DNA of 64,000 bases, taken from assembly GCA_031769625.1 (NCBI GenBank), contig JAUIMM010000211.1, forward strand, positions 10,621,001-10,685,000. The letters are read 5' to 3'. Made by a program: the position numbers and the translations under genes. A model generated the notes under the pieces. That model was given only the letters and a program-made list of their open reading frames with translations, did no database searches and was not told where the DNA came from. Source of the stretch: Taudactylus pleione. Taxonomy: Eukaryota; Chordata; Amphibia; Anura; Myobatrachidae. Numbering within the stretch: position 1 is the stretch's first letter; each line of letters begins with the position of its first letter. This document shows positions 32,555 to 43,085 of this stretch, piece by piece.

Positions 32555-32810
32555 CTTAATCCTCCTGCCCGTAGTCTAACCCTAACCTCTCCCTGCAGCT
32601 GAACCCTCCCGCCCTCAGCCTAACCCAAACCCTCCCACCAGTAGCCTAACCGTAACCACTTCGCGCAGCTGAACCCTTCCCACCCGGAGCCTAACCACTC
32701 CCCGCAGCTGAACCCTCCCACCCGCAGCCTAATCTTCCCACCAGTAGCATAACCCTAATGATGACATTCTGACACTGTCAACATGTTGTTTCGACATTTT
32801 GACAAAAGAC
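32555..32810. repeat. Telomere-like repeat fragment
   Basis: Degenerate CCCGCAGCCTAACCCTAACC-type units followed by TTCTGACACTGTCAACATG and TTTCGACATTTTGAC foldback motifs, the same combination as the other telomere-like elements. Confidence 0.65.
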
Positions 32811-33005
32811 TACATTTCTGTTTTAACACCACTAAATGCTTCTGTATTTTATTTATTTTAAATTGCCATGGGGGATAATGTAACATAGCAGGTATTATAT
32901 ACTGTATATAAGAAAATAGAGCAAGGCTACCGAACTGTGAACATCATACAGCATCCCTTGACATCTGTTCAGTTATATTAAACATGACATCCTTGTCTGC
33001 CTGTA

Positions 33006-33324
33006 AAGGACCCCATACACGGTGCGATATGCAGCTTGCGATGCGACTGCCGAGCCGACATATGGGGCGATCCCCACACACAGAGCGATCCGGTGGCCGA
33101 CCGCCCGATATGTCGGCACCCCCCTCCCCCACCCGCATAGCGCTGCATGGGATCGTTCGTCGATCCCCCAGATCAATTGAACATGCAGAAACATCTGGAG
33201 GAGCGACGGACAACCCCACGGGAGAGCACAGCGGGCGATATCATGCCCACACGCGGAATGATATAGCTGCGATAATGTTCCAATTCATCGGATCAGATGC
33301 TATATTGCTCCGTGTGTGGGGGCC
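33006..33324. mobile_element. Foldback MITE 'GGACCCCATACACGG'
   Basis: Ends AAGGACCCCATACACGGTGC and CTCCGTGTGTGGGGGCCTT are imperfect inverses. The interior has CGACCGCCCGATATGTCGGC and GCGGGCGATATC repeats related to those at 23380 and 51540. Target site unclear. Confidence 0.65.
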
Positions 33325-33326
33325 TT

Positions 33327-33505
33327 GAGGAGTCTATTTACTTAGCAGTGTTAAGAGACAGAGTGAAAAGTGATAAGGTACCAGCCAATAAGCTCCCAAC
33401 TGTCATTTTTCAAACACAACCTGTGAGATGACAGTTGGGAGCTGATTGGCTGGCACCTTATCACTTTTCACTCTGTCTCCTAACACTGCTTAGTAAATAG
33501 ACCCC
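33327..33505. mobile_element. Foldback MITE 'GTCTATTTACTAAGCAGTG', copy 2
   Basis: Arms GTCTATTTACTTAGCAGTGT / ACACTGCTTAGTAAATAGAC and GAAAAGTGATAAGGTACCAG / CTGGCACCTTATCACTTTTC. Same family as 29431-29630 and 35263-35461. Confidence 0.88.
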
Positions 33506-34349
33506 TAAGTCTCCATGTCTCCTGCTTTTCCCATGTATTCTCCAACTGCATTAACCTGGCTTTTAACTGTAGTTTGATAGTTTGCTCCTGTTTACGCTGT
33601 TGGGAATGAAATTAAAAAGCGTAAATGTGCTTTCGCCTCACAGGGGAGTAGCCTGACAGGTACATATGTTAAATCCCTCATCCCAGAATACTGTGTATTA
33701 CACCAACCAAAGTTACTATAATCAATGTGACACAGCAATGTAAATGTTAATAGTAACAATATGCTGGAAGACAGTCAGTCAGCACCGAGCAATTTCTTCA
33801 TTGTCATCTGCTTCCAGCAAATACACCAGGAATTGTTCTCTGCCAGTATAGAATAGATCTCATTGGTTTTCTATGCACGCTTCCAAATTTATCATCTGCT
33901 TCAGAAGCAGCTGCCAGAAAATGAAACATTAAGAGATAAAACTGTTTCCTAAATGCAACTTTCTTGTTCCAGATCACCCGTTCCTGGCTAAAATACTCTG
34001 CTGGTAAATCCCACTGGAAAAAGAGCAAGAATGTAATTTTATTTTTTTGGGGGGGGGCATAAGACTAAATATAACCCAACATTTCAATTTATTTTATTAG
34101 TTAGGTGTTTTATTGTTAAGTGCTGTGTATATTTTTTTGTTTATCTGTGTTGCTCCTGAGACCCGTTTAGTCGCTGACTACTGTACGTGTCAACACATCT
34201 TCGCGGCCTATTTATCAAAGGTTGATTGACCAATCCAATTGCTGCCTATGGGGCTCATCGCTGCGTCACCCAATGCATGAAAAGGGTTTATCACTGACAA
34301 CAATAGTGTTTATTGCTATTTAATCAAATCATTGTTTTATATTTCTTAC
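33506..34349. other. MPPED1 intron, nothing recognised
   Basis: AT-rich intron sequence with a T/G homopolymer near 34040-34060. Neither a coding exon nor a defined repeat was identified. Confidence 0.4.
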
Positions 34350-34465
34350 CCAGCGGAGGTCCGTGTGTTATAAGAATGTCTGTGCCTTCTGGTATAAGGT
34401 TCCACTTGTCTAGTAAAGCCTGACCGCGAGGGAGATTAAACCCCCAGCCATAGAACCAGGGCTGC
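34350..34465 (-). CDS. MPPED1: MPPED1 internal exon
   Basis: On the - strand: acceptor ttctattaacag at 34466, donor CTGG|gtaaga after 34350; 116 bp, phase 2 in and phase 1 out. It encodes QPWFYGWGFNLPRGQALLDK then WNLIPEGTDILITHGPPL. ILITHGPPLG carries a conserved metal-site His of the phosphoesterase fold. The incoming codon (..TG|G) would give the Trp expected before QPWF. The upstream exons with the DTH and GNHE motifs were searched for by eye to 64000 and not found, so the gene continues beyond the window, probably with a long intron. Confidence 0.97.
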
Positions 34466-35262
34466 CTGTTAATAGAAAGAAAATATGGTTGAAGCAATTC
34501 TATACCTGTCAACAGCTGATTGCCATTAACCTACACAGTGGAGGCAGCCATTTTGAACCAATGTTCATCAAAAATATCTATTCACTGGCAGCCAAAGAAA
34601 TACACAAAGCCCTAGGAGGAGGCAGACATTTTTATTAGCTGAACCTACAACCATTAGAATGCTGACTAGAAATGCACTTATCACTGAGGCACTGGGTGGA
34701 GGCAGCCATTTTGTGAGCTGAACCAATTGTCAGGAACATGCAGACCGGCAATTCATTAGAGACCAGTGCAAAATGGCAGCATCTATACAGGAAAAGGGGA
34801 GGATGTGGGCAGAGTAGAGTTTACTACTGTCATAAAGTGCTGTAGAGGAGATGGTGCACTTTTGCAGACGTTCCCTTGAAATTTACACCAACTCTAATCT
34901 ATATTTTTAATGAGACCTACGTTTTACCTCTTAGTGGTACTGTGGCGCAGAAGCAAAAGGAACTTCCAATGTGCTCTCACTCTCACAATTAGTTTAACAA
35001 TAAATTGGGCAAGGCCAGGCAGTAATTTAGTATAATAGGATCGATCTAATGGCAAGGGTGGCTCTAATGCATTAATGGACATTTTTCATACCTCACACGC
35101 AGTGGACACAAAGAAGCTTCATGAAGAGTTTGGGATAACCGGGGGAGGGGCATGGCTTGCTGCTGTAATTTTTATCATCAAGTATTCAGGACACAACAAA
35201 TGTCCCATCCCAATCAGTATTCATTGAAGTGGGCAGTTCTTGATGTTGGAATTTACATTTTA
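34466..35262. other. MPPED1 intron with repeat traces
   Basis: Three copies of GGAGGCAGCCATTTTG / GGAGGCAGACATTTTT (about 34542, 34618, 34696) mark a dispersed tandem-like repeat. Nothing else recognised. Confidence 0.45.
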
Positions 35263-35461
35263 GGGGTCTATTTACTAAGCAGTGTTAGGAGACAGAGTGA
35301 AAAGTGATAAGAAAGTGATAAGGTGCCAGCCAATCAGCTCCCAACTGTCATTTTTCAAGCACAGCCTGTGAGATGGCAGTTGGGAGCTGATTGGCTGGTA
35401 CCTTATCACTTACTTATCACATTTCACTTTGTCTCCTAACACTGCTTAGTAAATAGACCCC
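35263..35461. mobile_element. Harbinger-like MITE, copy 3, 199 bp
   Basis: GGGGTCTATTTACTAAGCAG / CTGCTTAGTAAATAGACCCC ends with an exact TTA duplication (35260-35262, 35462-35464). It contains GCCAGCCAATCAGCTCCCAA and its inverse. This copy defines the true ends of the family at 29431 and 33327. Confidence 0.93.
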
Positions 35462-35464
35462 TTA

Positions 35465-36021
35465 GTCAGGCAAGTGTCCTTCTGGGAGTATTGCCTGGTC
35501 ACTCTTGATTCTGTGAAATCTCACCCTAATCCGGGAGTATCCCAGACACCGTGGCAGGCCTGGTGATACCGGCCCAGATCGATACAAGTTAGCTTACTAC
35601 TTTGCCAGACTGATTTCCATAGTGGTGTGTATGAATGAGAATACAACAAAACTCACACAAACCAAATATGTAATATGCTTATAATGTCAGGGGGGTTACT
35701 ATGTATTTTTTATATTTTATTTTAATGATTAAAAAAAAATAGTTTGTTTTAAGCATTACAGCATTAAAAAAATTGCGTAAACAGTACAGGTGCCATATTG
35801 GTACTTGTTAAGTAGGGATCTATGTCTAAGTGAATAGGGAAGCCTTTACCGGCATCATTTGCGGATGCCGGGATTATCACCAGGGGTAACCCCTTTGAAT
35901 TATCTGGCGATATGGAGCCCTGTGTGGTCAGTGAAAACAGGATAGGGCTCCTCACCCATTCACAAATAGAGATCGTGAACCCAGAAGGAAATACAGTACA
36001 GTGTGTGTGTTTATAATATAT
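35465..36021. other. MPPED1 upstream region, nothing recognised
   Basis: Mixed sequence with a poly-A run near 35731 and an AT microsatellite at the right edge that served as target for the hAT element. Confidence 0.35.
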
Positions 36022-36663
36022 ATATATATTAGGGGTGTGCACCGGCCACTTTTCGTGTTTTGTGTTTTGGTTTTGGATCTGGATCTTTCTTCGTGTTTTG
36101 GATCTGGATTGGTTTTGCCAAAACCACCCTTCCGTGTTTTGGGTTCTGGGTTTTGTGTTTTGGATCTGTATTTTTTTGAAAAAAAGCATAAAAACAGCTA
36201 AAATCACAGAATTTGTAGGTTTTTCTGCTCCTATGCTATTATTAACCTCAATAACCTTAATTTCCACTCATTTCCAGTCTATTCTGAACACCTCACACCT
36301 CACAATAGTGTTTTTATGTCCAAAAGGTTGCACCGAGGTAGCTGGATGACTATGCTAAGCGACACGAGTGGGCGGCACAAACACGTGACCCATCTAGGAG
36401 TGACACTGCAGTGGCAGACAGGATGGCAGTTAGAAAAACTAGGCCCCAAACTGTACATAATGCAAAGAAAAAAAGAGGTGCAAGATGGAATTGTCCTTGG
36501 GCCCTCCCACCCACCCTTATGTTGTATAAACAGGACATGCACACTTTAACAAATCAATCATTTCAGCGCCAGGGTCTGCCACACAACTGTGGCTGAAATG
36601 ATTGGTTCGTTTGGGCCCCCACAAAACAAGCTGGCAATTAATGTGTCCCTGCACAAACTGGCT

Positions 36664-39600
36664 CTACGGAGGCAAGATGTCATCCTCATCCTCCTCATCC
36701 ACCGATTCCTCACCCTCTTCAGTGTGTACATCCTCATCCTCACAAAGTATTAACTCCTCCCCACTTGAATCCACCACCACAGGTCCCTCTGTACGTTCTG
36801 GAGGCTGGTCTCCCTGGAAGAGCTGATAATTCATTTTGATGAACATCATCTTCTCCACATTCTGTGGAAGCAACCTCCTACGCCTTTCGCTGACAAGGTT
36901 CCCGGCTGCACTAAACACTCTTTCGGAGTACACACTGGAGGGGGGGCAACTCAGGTAAAATAGAGCCAGTTTGTACAGGGGCCTCCAAATTGCCTCTTTT
37001 TCCTGCCAGTACAGGTATGGACTGTCTGACATGCCTACTTGGATGCTGTCACCGATGTAATCCTCCACCATTCTGTCAATGGTGACAGTATCATATGCAG
37101 TGACAGTAGACATGTCAGAAATTGTTGCCAGGTCCTTCAGTCCGGACCAGATGTCCAAACTTGGTCCTGCCTGCCCTGCATCACCGCCAGCGGGTTGCTT
37201 AGGATACCTAAGTTTTTTCCTGGCAGCCCCAGTTGCGGGAGAAAATGAAGAAGGAGCCGTTGACGTGTCACGTTCCGCTTCAGCTGACAGTGTGTTCACC
37301 AGCAGGTCTTTGCACCTCTGCAGGCTTGTGTCGGCCAGAAAGAGACACACCACATAGGCTTTAAACCTAGGATCGAGCACGGTGGCCAAAATGTAGTGGT
37401 CTGATTTCAACAGATTGACCACCCTGGAATCCTGGCAAAGCGAATGAAGGGCTTCATCCACAAGTCCCACATGCCGAGCGGAATCGCTCCGTCTTAGCTC
37501 CTCCTTCACTTTCTCCAGCTGCTTCTGCAAAAGCCTGATGAGGGGAATGACCTGACTCAAGCTGGCAGTGTCTGAACTGACTTCACGTGTGGCAAGTTCG
37601 AAGGGCTGAAGAACCTTGCACAACACGGAAATCATTCTCCACTGCGCTTGAGTCAGGTGCATACCCCCTCCTTTGCCTATGTCATAGGTGGATGTATAGG
37701 CTTGTATGGCCTTTTGCTGCTCCTCCATCCTCTGAAGCATATAGAGGGTTGAGTTCCACCGCGTCACAACCTCTTGCTTCAGGTGATGGCGGGGCAGGTT
37801 CAAGAGTGTTTGCTGGCGCTCCAGTCTTCGGCACGCAGTCGCTGAATGGCGAAAGTGGCCAGAAATTTTTCGGGCCACCCAAAGCGTCTCCTGCACGCCC
37901 CTGTCGCTTTTCAGAAAATTCTGCACCACCAAGTTTATTGTGTGAGCAAAACATGGGACGTGCTGGAATTTGCCCAGATGTAATGCCCGCACAATATTGG
38001 TGGCGTTGTCAGATATCACAAATCCCCAGGAGAGTCTAAGTGGGGTAAGCCACTGGGCGATGATTTCCCTCAGTTTCTCTAAGAGGTTGTCGGCGGTGTG
38101 CCTCTTACTGAAACCGGTGATACACAGCGTAGCCTGCCTTGTAACGAGCTGGCGTTTCTGAGATGCTGCTACTGGTGACGCTGCTGCTGTTGCTGCGTAA
38201 GGTGATACATCTACCCAGTGGGCTGTCACAGTCATATAGTCCTTAGTCTGCCCTGTTCCACTTGTCCACATGTCCGTGGTTAAGTGGACATTGTGTACAA
38301 CGGCATTTTTCAGGACACTGAGGACACTTTTTCTGACGTTTCTGTACAGTCTCGGTATCGCCTGCCTAGTGAAGTGGAATCTAGACGGGATTTGGAACCG
38401 GGGACACACTACCTCCATCAATTGTCTAAATCCCACTGCACTAATGGCGGATACCGGACGCACGTCTAACACCAACATAGCAGTCAAGGCCTCAGTTATA
38501 CGTTTTGCTTCAGGATGACTGCTGTCGTACTTCATCCTCCTCGCTAAGGACTGTTGGAGGGTCAATTGTTTAGTAAAAGTAGTGGTGTTCCTACTTCCTC
38601 TCTGGGATGATGAACGACTCCCAGCAGCAGCAGCAACAGCAGCAGCGGCAGCAGTAGGCGTAGCAATGCAGGATCCTCCGGAGGAATCCCGGATAGGAGA
38701 GTCAGTCATGCCAGTGATATGGCCTGCAGGACTACTTCCGATCCTGACTAAGGAGGAAATTGACGAGGAGGGAGTTGACGGTGTGGTTTGCAGGCACTTG
38801 GATACAACAGGACAACGGGATTTAGGTGTCCCTGGACTGCTTACGGTCTGAGCCAAAGTTTCTGAACTTGACAGTAACTTTTTATGAACGCGCTGCAGGT
38901 GCCGTATAAGGGAGGATGTTCCTAGGTGGTTGACGTCCCTACCCCTACTTATTTCACCTTTACATATGGTACATATGGCAAGACAGTTGTTGTCCGGATT
39001 TGGATAGAAATATTGCCAGACCAAAGAGGTGGAATGTTTGGTCTTCTGCCCAGGCATGACCGTGATGGGCTTTTTCATCCCACGGACAACAACTGTCTCC
39101 CCCGGAGCCTGATTTAAACAAACCACATCACCATCAGAATCCTCCTCGCCAACTTCCTCCTCAGCGCCAGCTACACCAGTATCCTCATCCTGTTGTACTT
39201 CAACAGTGACATCTTCAATTTGCATATCAGCAAGTGGACTGTGGGTGCTCCTTTCAGCACTTGCAGGGGGCGTGCAAATGGTGGAAAGAGCCACCTCTTC
39301 CCGTCCAGTGCTGGGAAGGTCAGGCATCGCAACCACCACCACACTTGGACTCTCCTTGGGGATTTGTGATATCTTCTTAGAAAGCACAGTTCTTCGCTGT
39401 GCTTTTGCCAGCTTAACTCTTTTGATTTTTTTAGTGGGAGGAGTGCTTCCATCGTCATGTGAAGCTGAACCACTAGTCATGAACATACTAGGGATCGACC
39501 TTAGCCGTTCCTTGCCACTCCGTGTCGTAAATGGCATATTGGCAAGTTTACGTTTCTCTTCAGCTGATTTAAATGTCTTTTTCAAGGTCATTTTCCTGAA

Positions 39601-39780
39601 CTTTGCCATTTGGGATTGTATGTGCCCTCTACTATGACATTGGGCATCGGCCTTGGCAGACGACGTTGATGGCATGTTATCGTCTATGTCATGACTAGTG
39701 GCAGCAGCTTCAGCACTAGGAGGAAGTGGTTCTTGATCTTTCTCTATTTTATTTTTATCGGAGAAAGTTTGGTCCTCCAT
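36664..39780 (-). CDS. hAT transposase with BED zinc finger, intact
   Basis: A single uninterrupted 1038-codon frame. The acidic/Ser-rich N-terminus is followed by a BED finger at about residues 248-298 (WQYFYPNPDNN, CTICKG with C-x2-C, then HLQRVH), which binds the element ends. Residues about 500-600 carry the catalytic core: TTDMWTS (first Asp, about 503) and GFVISDNATNIV (second Asp, about 589). The C-terminal hATC dimerisation domain is at about 925-985 (LALFYLSCPPSSVYSERVFS). The tail is Asp/Glu-rich. These features match ZBED-type hAT transposases that cut and paste DNA and make 8-bp duplications. No stop or frameshift is visible, so it may be active or recently so. A domesticated ZBED host gene is less likely because the ORF sits between perfect transposon ends and has a near copy 20 kb away. 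Confidence 0.95.
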   Translation of the reverse strand: MEDQTFSDKNKIEKDQEPLPPSAEAAATSHDIDDNMPSTSSAKADAQCHSRGHIQSQMAKFRKMTLKKTFKSAEEKRKLANMPFTTRSGKERLRSIPSMFMTSGSASHDDGSTPPTKKIKRVKLAKAQRRTVLSKKISQIPKESPSVVVVAMPDLPSTGREEVALSTICTPPASAERSTHSPLADMQIEDVTVEVQQDEDTGVAGAEEEVGEEDSDGDVVCLNQAPGETVVVRGMKKPITVMPGQKTKHSTSLVWQYFYPNPDNNCLAICTICKGEISRGRDVNHLGTSSLIRHLQRVHKKLLSSSETLAQTVSSPGTPKSRCPVVSKCLQTTPSTPSSSISSLVRIGSSPAGHITGMTDSPIRDSSGGSCIATPTAAAAAVAAAAGSRSSSQRGSRNTTTFTKQLTLQQSLARRMKYDSSHPEAKRITEALTAMLVLDVRPVSAISAVGFRQLMEVVCPRFQIPSRFHFTRQAIPRLYRNVRKSVLSVLKNAVVHNVHLTTDMWTSGTGQTKDYMTVTAHWVDVSPYAATAAASPVAASQKRQLVTRQATLCITGFSKRHTADNLLEKLREIIAQWLTPLRLSWGFVISDNATNIVRALHLGKFQHVPCFAHTINLVVQNFLKSDRGVQETLWVARKISGHFRHSATACRRLERQQTLLNLPRHHLKQEVVTRWNSTLYMLQRMEEQQKAIQAYTSTYDIGKGGGMHLTQAQWRMISVLCKVLQPFELATREVSSDTASLSQVIPLIRLLQKQLEKVKEELRRSDSARHVGLVDEALHSLCQDSRVVNLLKSDHYILATVLDPRFKAYVVCLFLADTSLQRCKDLLVNTLSAEAERDTSTAPSSFSPATGAARKKLRYPKQPAGGDAGQAGPSLDIWSGLKDLATISDMSTVTAYDTVTIDRMVEDYIGDSIQVGMSDSPYLYWQEKEAIWRPLYKLALFYLSCPPSSVYSERVFSAAGNLVSERRRRLLPQNVEKMMFIKMNYQLFQGDQPPERTEGPVVVDSSGEELILCEDEDVHTEEGEESVDEEDEDDILPP

Positions 39781-39809
39781 TTATGTTATATCGATTTGAT
39801 ATATACGTG

Positions 39810-40950
39810 CGGCTAAACACAGAAAATAATTTTTTTTTTGGTTTGGACTGGAGTGTACTTTGTGGGTTACAGCACCCTTTAACGGTCAAGCCAGCCGGCC
39901 CTTTACTTATGACACAGGCGCACTCTTGGCACTACTTTGTTGATGCACGTGCGGCTACTGCGCACACAATTCACAAACACAGAAAATAATTTTTTTTTGG
40001 TTTGGACTGGAGTGTACTTTGGGGGTTACAGCACCCTTTAACGGTCAAGCCAGCCGGCCCTTTACTTATGACACAGGCGCACGCTTGGCACTACTTTGTT
40101 GATGCACGTGCGGCTACTGCGCACACAATTCACAAACACAGAAAATAATTTTTTTTTGGTTTGGACTGGAGTGTACTTTCGGGGGTTACAGCACCCTTTA
40201 ACGGTCAAGCCAGCCGGCCCTTTACTTATGACACAGGCGCACGCTTGGCACTACTTTGTTGATGCACGTGCGGCTACTGCGCACACAATTCACAAACACA
40301 GAAAATAATTTTTTTTTAGGTTTGGACTGGAGTGTACTTTCGGGGGTTACAGCACCCTTAACGGTCAAGCCAGCCGGCCCTTTACTTATGACACAGGCGC
40401 ACGCTTGGCACTACTTTGTTGATGCACGTGCGGCTACTGCGCACACAATTCACAAACACAGAAAATAATTTTTTTTTAGGTTTGGACTGGAGTGTACTTT
40501 CGGGGGTTACAGCACCCTTAACGGTCAAGCCAGCCGGCCCTTTACTTATGACACAGGCGCACGCTTGGCACTACTTTGTTGATGCACGTGCGGCTACTGC
40601 GCACACAATTCACAAACACAGAAAATAATTTTTTTTTGGTTTGGACTGGAGTGTACTTTCGGGGGTTACAGCACCCTTTAACGGTCAAGCCAGCCGGCCC
40701 TTTACTTATGACACAGGCGCACGCTTGGCACTACTTTGTTGATGCACGTGCGGCTACTGCGCACACAATTCACAAACACAGAAAATAATTTTTTTTTAGG
40801 TTTGGACTGGAGTGTACTTTGGGGGTTACAGCACCCTTTAACGGTCAAGCCAGACGGCCCTTTACTTATGACACAGGCGCACGCTTGGCACTACTTTGTT
40901 GATGCACGTGCGGCTACTGCGCACACAATTCACAAACACAGAAAATATAT
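39810..40950 (-). repeat. 160-bp tandem array in hAT 5' leader
   Basis: Seven units at a regular 160-bp period lie between the TATA box and the transposase start. Each has a T-run, GGTTTGGACTGGAGTGTACT, GGTTACAGCACCCTTTAACG, CAAGCCAGCCGGCCC and TTGATGCACGTGCGGCTACT. Every unit carries one CACGTG E-box (39946, 40105, 40265, 40425, 40585, 40745, 40905). Units are nearly identical. Short + strand frames through the array are repeats, not genes. Confidence 0.95.
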
Positions 40951-41289
40951 TATTTTTTAGCACTTGGGGGGAGCACCCCTGATGGACAGAGCACCCCCTG
41001 GACAACACTACAGCACCCCTTTAGGACTGGGACACTGCACAGGACTTTGGAGTGGACACAGCCCCTATGGAGAACTGACTGCACAACACAGTCCAGCCAG
41101 CCCCTATGGACTTTGAAGTAGTGGACACAGCCCCTATTAACAACAGCAGCACAGCACAACACAGCCAGCCCCTATGGACTTTGAAGTAGTGGACAACAGC
41201 AGCACTACACTACACTACACAGCACTAACTCCCACCCTCCCTCTTCACTGTCCACAGCCGAGTGAGAAAATGGCGCCGACGCGGGTACC

Positions 41290-41296
41290 TTATATA
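41290..41296 (-). promoter_or_regulatory. Putative TATA box of hAT transposase
   Basis: On the - strand TATATAA lies in GGATCCTATATAAGGTACC, followed about 25 bases later by GGCGCCATTTTCTC (a YY1-like AAATGGCGCC on the other strand). It is conserved at 62097-62103 in the second copy. It lies about 165 bp inside the 5' end, the expected place for a transposase promoter. Confidence 0.6.
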
Positions 41297-41453
41297 GGAT
41301 CCAAAACCCGCGAGACTCGGAAGGCGGGATGATGACGTTTTGCCTCGATGTCAGATCCGAGTCAGGCGGGAAAAGTCGAGCCTGACTCGGATCGGACTCG
41401 GATCGGGGGGGCTCGGGGGGGTTCGGATTTCAGAAATCCGAACCCGCTCACCC

Positions 41454-41492
<39 letters not shown>

Positions 41493-41494
<2 letters not shown>

Positions 41495-42066
41495 AGGATG
41501 ATTATTCACCATCTCATGTTATGAAATCTGCCTCCTCCATTCAAGTGCATTTTATACACAGAAAGATGGTTGCCATGGAAACCTTCAAAAAATTTCACTT
41601 CTCGGAAACAGATGTCTCATTTAGTGGAAAATTAGAATGTAAGAACCGAACCCAGGGGGGAAATTAATTCAAACTTTACCTATAGTGTTATGTTTCCTAT
41701 ATAGTGCTGGAGATACCATGCAATTGTGCACCGGATTACCGTCTGACAGCTTAATCTCCCTTATTTTCTGGTAACCTTCAGCTTTATTACATATTAACCC
41801 CAATGAGAGCCTCTGAGAAGCCCTTATTATCCTAGTCTGCCTGCAGTAATGTATTACTAATTCTTCTTTCATTCCGTATGCCTTAATTGTGCACTACTGT
41901 ACATTAATGATGAACATTTTCAGGCTTTCACAGTATCCTAAGCTTTTTTCGTCCTGGGACTCATAGTAAGTATGGAAGCCAGTTTTGGGACTAATAGTAC
42001 ACTAAGAAATTAATAAAACAATTAAGAACATCATGTAAATGGATTTTCAAAATGCAGTTTACTGTT
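41493..42066. other. Intergenic, nothing recognised
   Basis: Unique-looking AT-rich sequence after the (AT)n run that borders the hAT element. No coding exon or repeat recognised. Confidence 0.35.
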
Positions 42067-42262
42067 CATTCTAGCACCCTGCAGTTCCTCTTTTCTGCCT
42101 GTGGTGTCACTCTCTGCTCTGGTGCTCCTAGCACTGTCAGTTAATGAAACAAACTGCTGAGATACAGACCAGAGTGTGCTAGAAGTACCAGAGCAGACAG
42201 CGACACCCCAGGCAGGAAAGAGGAACTGCACGGGTTGTGACCGTTGCAGGGTGCTAGAATAA
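42067..42262. mobile_element. Palindromic MITE 'ATTCTAGCACCCTGC', copy 2
   Basis: ATTCTAGCACCCTGCAGTTC on the left, TTGCAGGGTGCTAGAAT on the right; GGTGCTCCTAGCACTGTC / GTGCTAGAAGTACC inner arms. Homologous to 30469-30675. Confidence 0.8.
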
Positions 42263-42439
42263 ACACTACAGTTGATACATTTTGGGGATTGTAAATGTAC
42301 TCCGGCATCTCAATACATTTTTTCCAGTTGTTGATGTTCGGTAATCATGGATACGACACAAAGCAATTGCATCCCATAGGCATCACCGAGCAGTGTTGTA
42401 TCTTTTGTGTAATGGAAAGCATTGACTTTCTGCAAATAA

Positions 42440-42745
42440 AGCTTTTTTTCTGGGACTGTCCTGCTGTCCCACCAGCGGGCCACGCTGTCTTGCGGTGGGG
42501 GGGGAGGGGGGTAAGCAGAGGTAGAACAGATGCCGTCCCTCACTAGTGTAAGGAGAGCCTGGGGGCTGCCCAGCATCTCGGAGAGTGCTGGGCACGCCCC
42601 CTATAGTGACGTAAACGGGAGAGGACAGATGCTCCGCCCCATTTTGCTGCTGATCTGCCCAGTTTACACGAAGCACCGCCCCTTTTCAGGCATGCGCATC
42701 TACACCGTACTAACTGGTCCTCTTTAGAATACTCAAAGTTGGGGG
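42440..42745. repeat. Dispersed 'GGGACTGTCC...GTTGGGGGGTATG' repeat
   Basis: TTTCTGGGACTGTCCTGCTG at the left and CTCAAAGTTGGGGGGTATGC at the right match repeat pieces near 17040, 22490 and 43840. The interior is GC-rich and non-coding. No target duplication found. Confidence 0.5.
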
Positions 42746-42810
42746 GTATGCATTCCTCCTAACTGTACTACGTTGATATAAATCAGTTTTAAGATGGGGG
42801 AGGTGTTATA

Positions 42811-43085
42811 GAGCAGGAAGTCCACTACTGACATCAGTAGTGATGTCAGTCAGCTCTCCTACAAACGCCAGGCGTTCCTAAGGGAACGTCTGCGTTTGTC
42901 CGGCCACCCCCCTACCCACCCACAAAACAGGGCGAGCTGTCAATCAACAACGACAGCCGCCCCGTCTTGTTGCGAGCCCCGTAGCGACTGAGCATCAGTC
43001 GCTCAGCGGGGCTCGCGCACGCCGGACGTGGCGCAAGCGCAGTGGGCAACCATCGGCCGCTTGCGAGTGGCTCTGAATCGGGCCC
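42811..43085. mobile_element. Truncated hairpin-chain MITE M7
   Basis: Right half of a subfamily A element: ACTGACATCAGTAGTGATGT, GCGTTCCTAAGGGAACG, AGGGCGAGCTGTC with inverse, GAGCCCCGTAGCGACTGAGC, and the right end CTCTGAATCGGGCCC. The left half and its duplication are missing. Confidence 0.8.

Larger units (their letters stand above)
36030..41456 (-). mobile_element. Complete autonomous-looking hAT transposon, 5427 bp
   Basis: Termini TAGGGGTGTGCACCGG and CGGGTTCGGATTTC-type inverse ending CTCACCCCTA, with 8-bp duplication ATATATAT (36022-36029, 41457-41464) inside an AT microsatellite. Order on the - strand: 5' end with TCGGATC-rich subterminal repeats (41340-41430), TATA-containing promoter, 160-bp tandem array, intact transposase (39780-36664), and a 3' subterminal region rich in CGTGTTTTGGATCTGG. 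The AT target makes the duplication less informative here, but the second copy (56984-62252) confirms both ends with a unique 8-mer. Confidence 0.93.

Noticed and set aside
37587..38039. 150-codon + strand frames opposite the hAT transposase (also 58534-58986, 39206-39637, 60148-60579)
   Set aside because: They are antisense shadows of the transposase reading frame and change with it between copies.
36664..39780. Domesticated ZBED host gene
   Set aside because: The ORF is bounded by intact transposon ends with 8-bp duplication and has a near-identical frameshifted twin nearby, which fits a transposon better.
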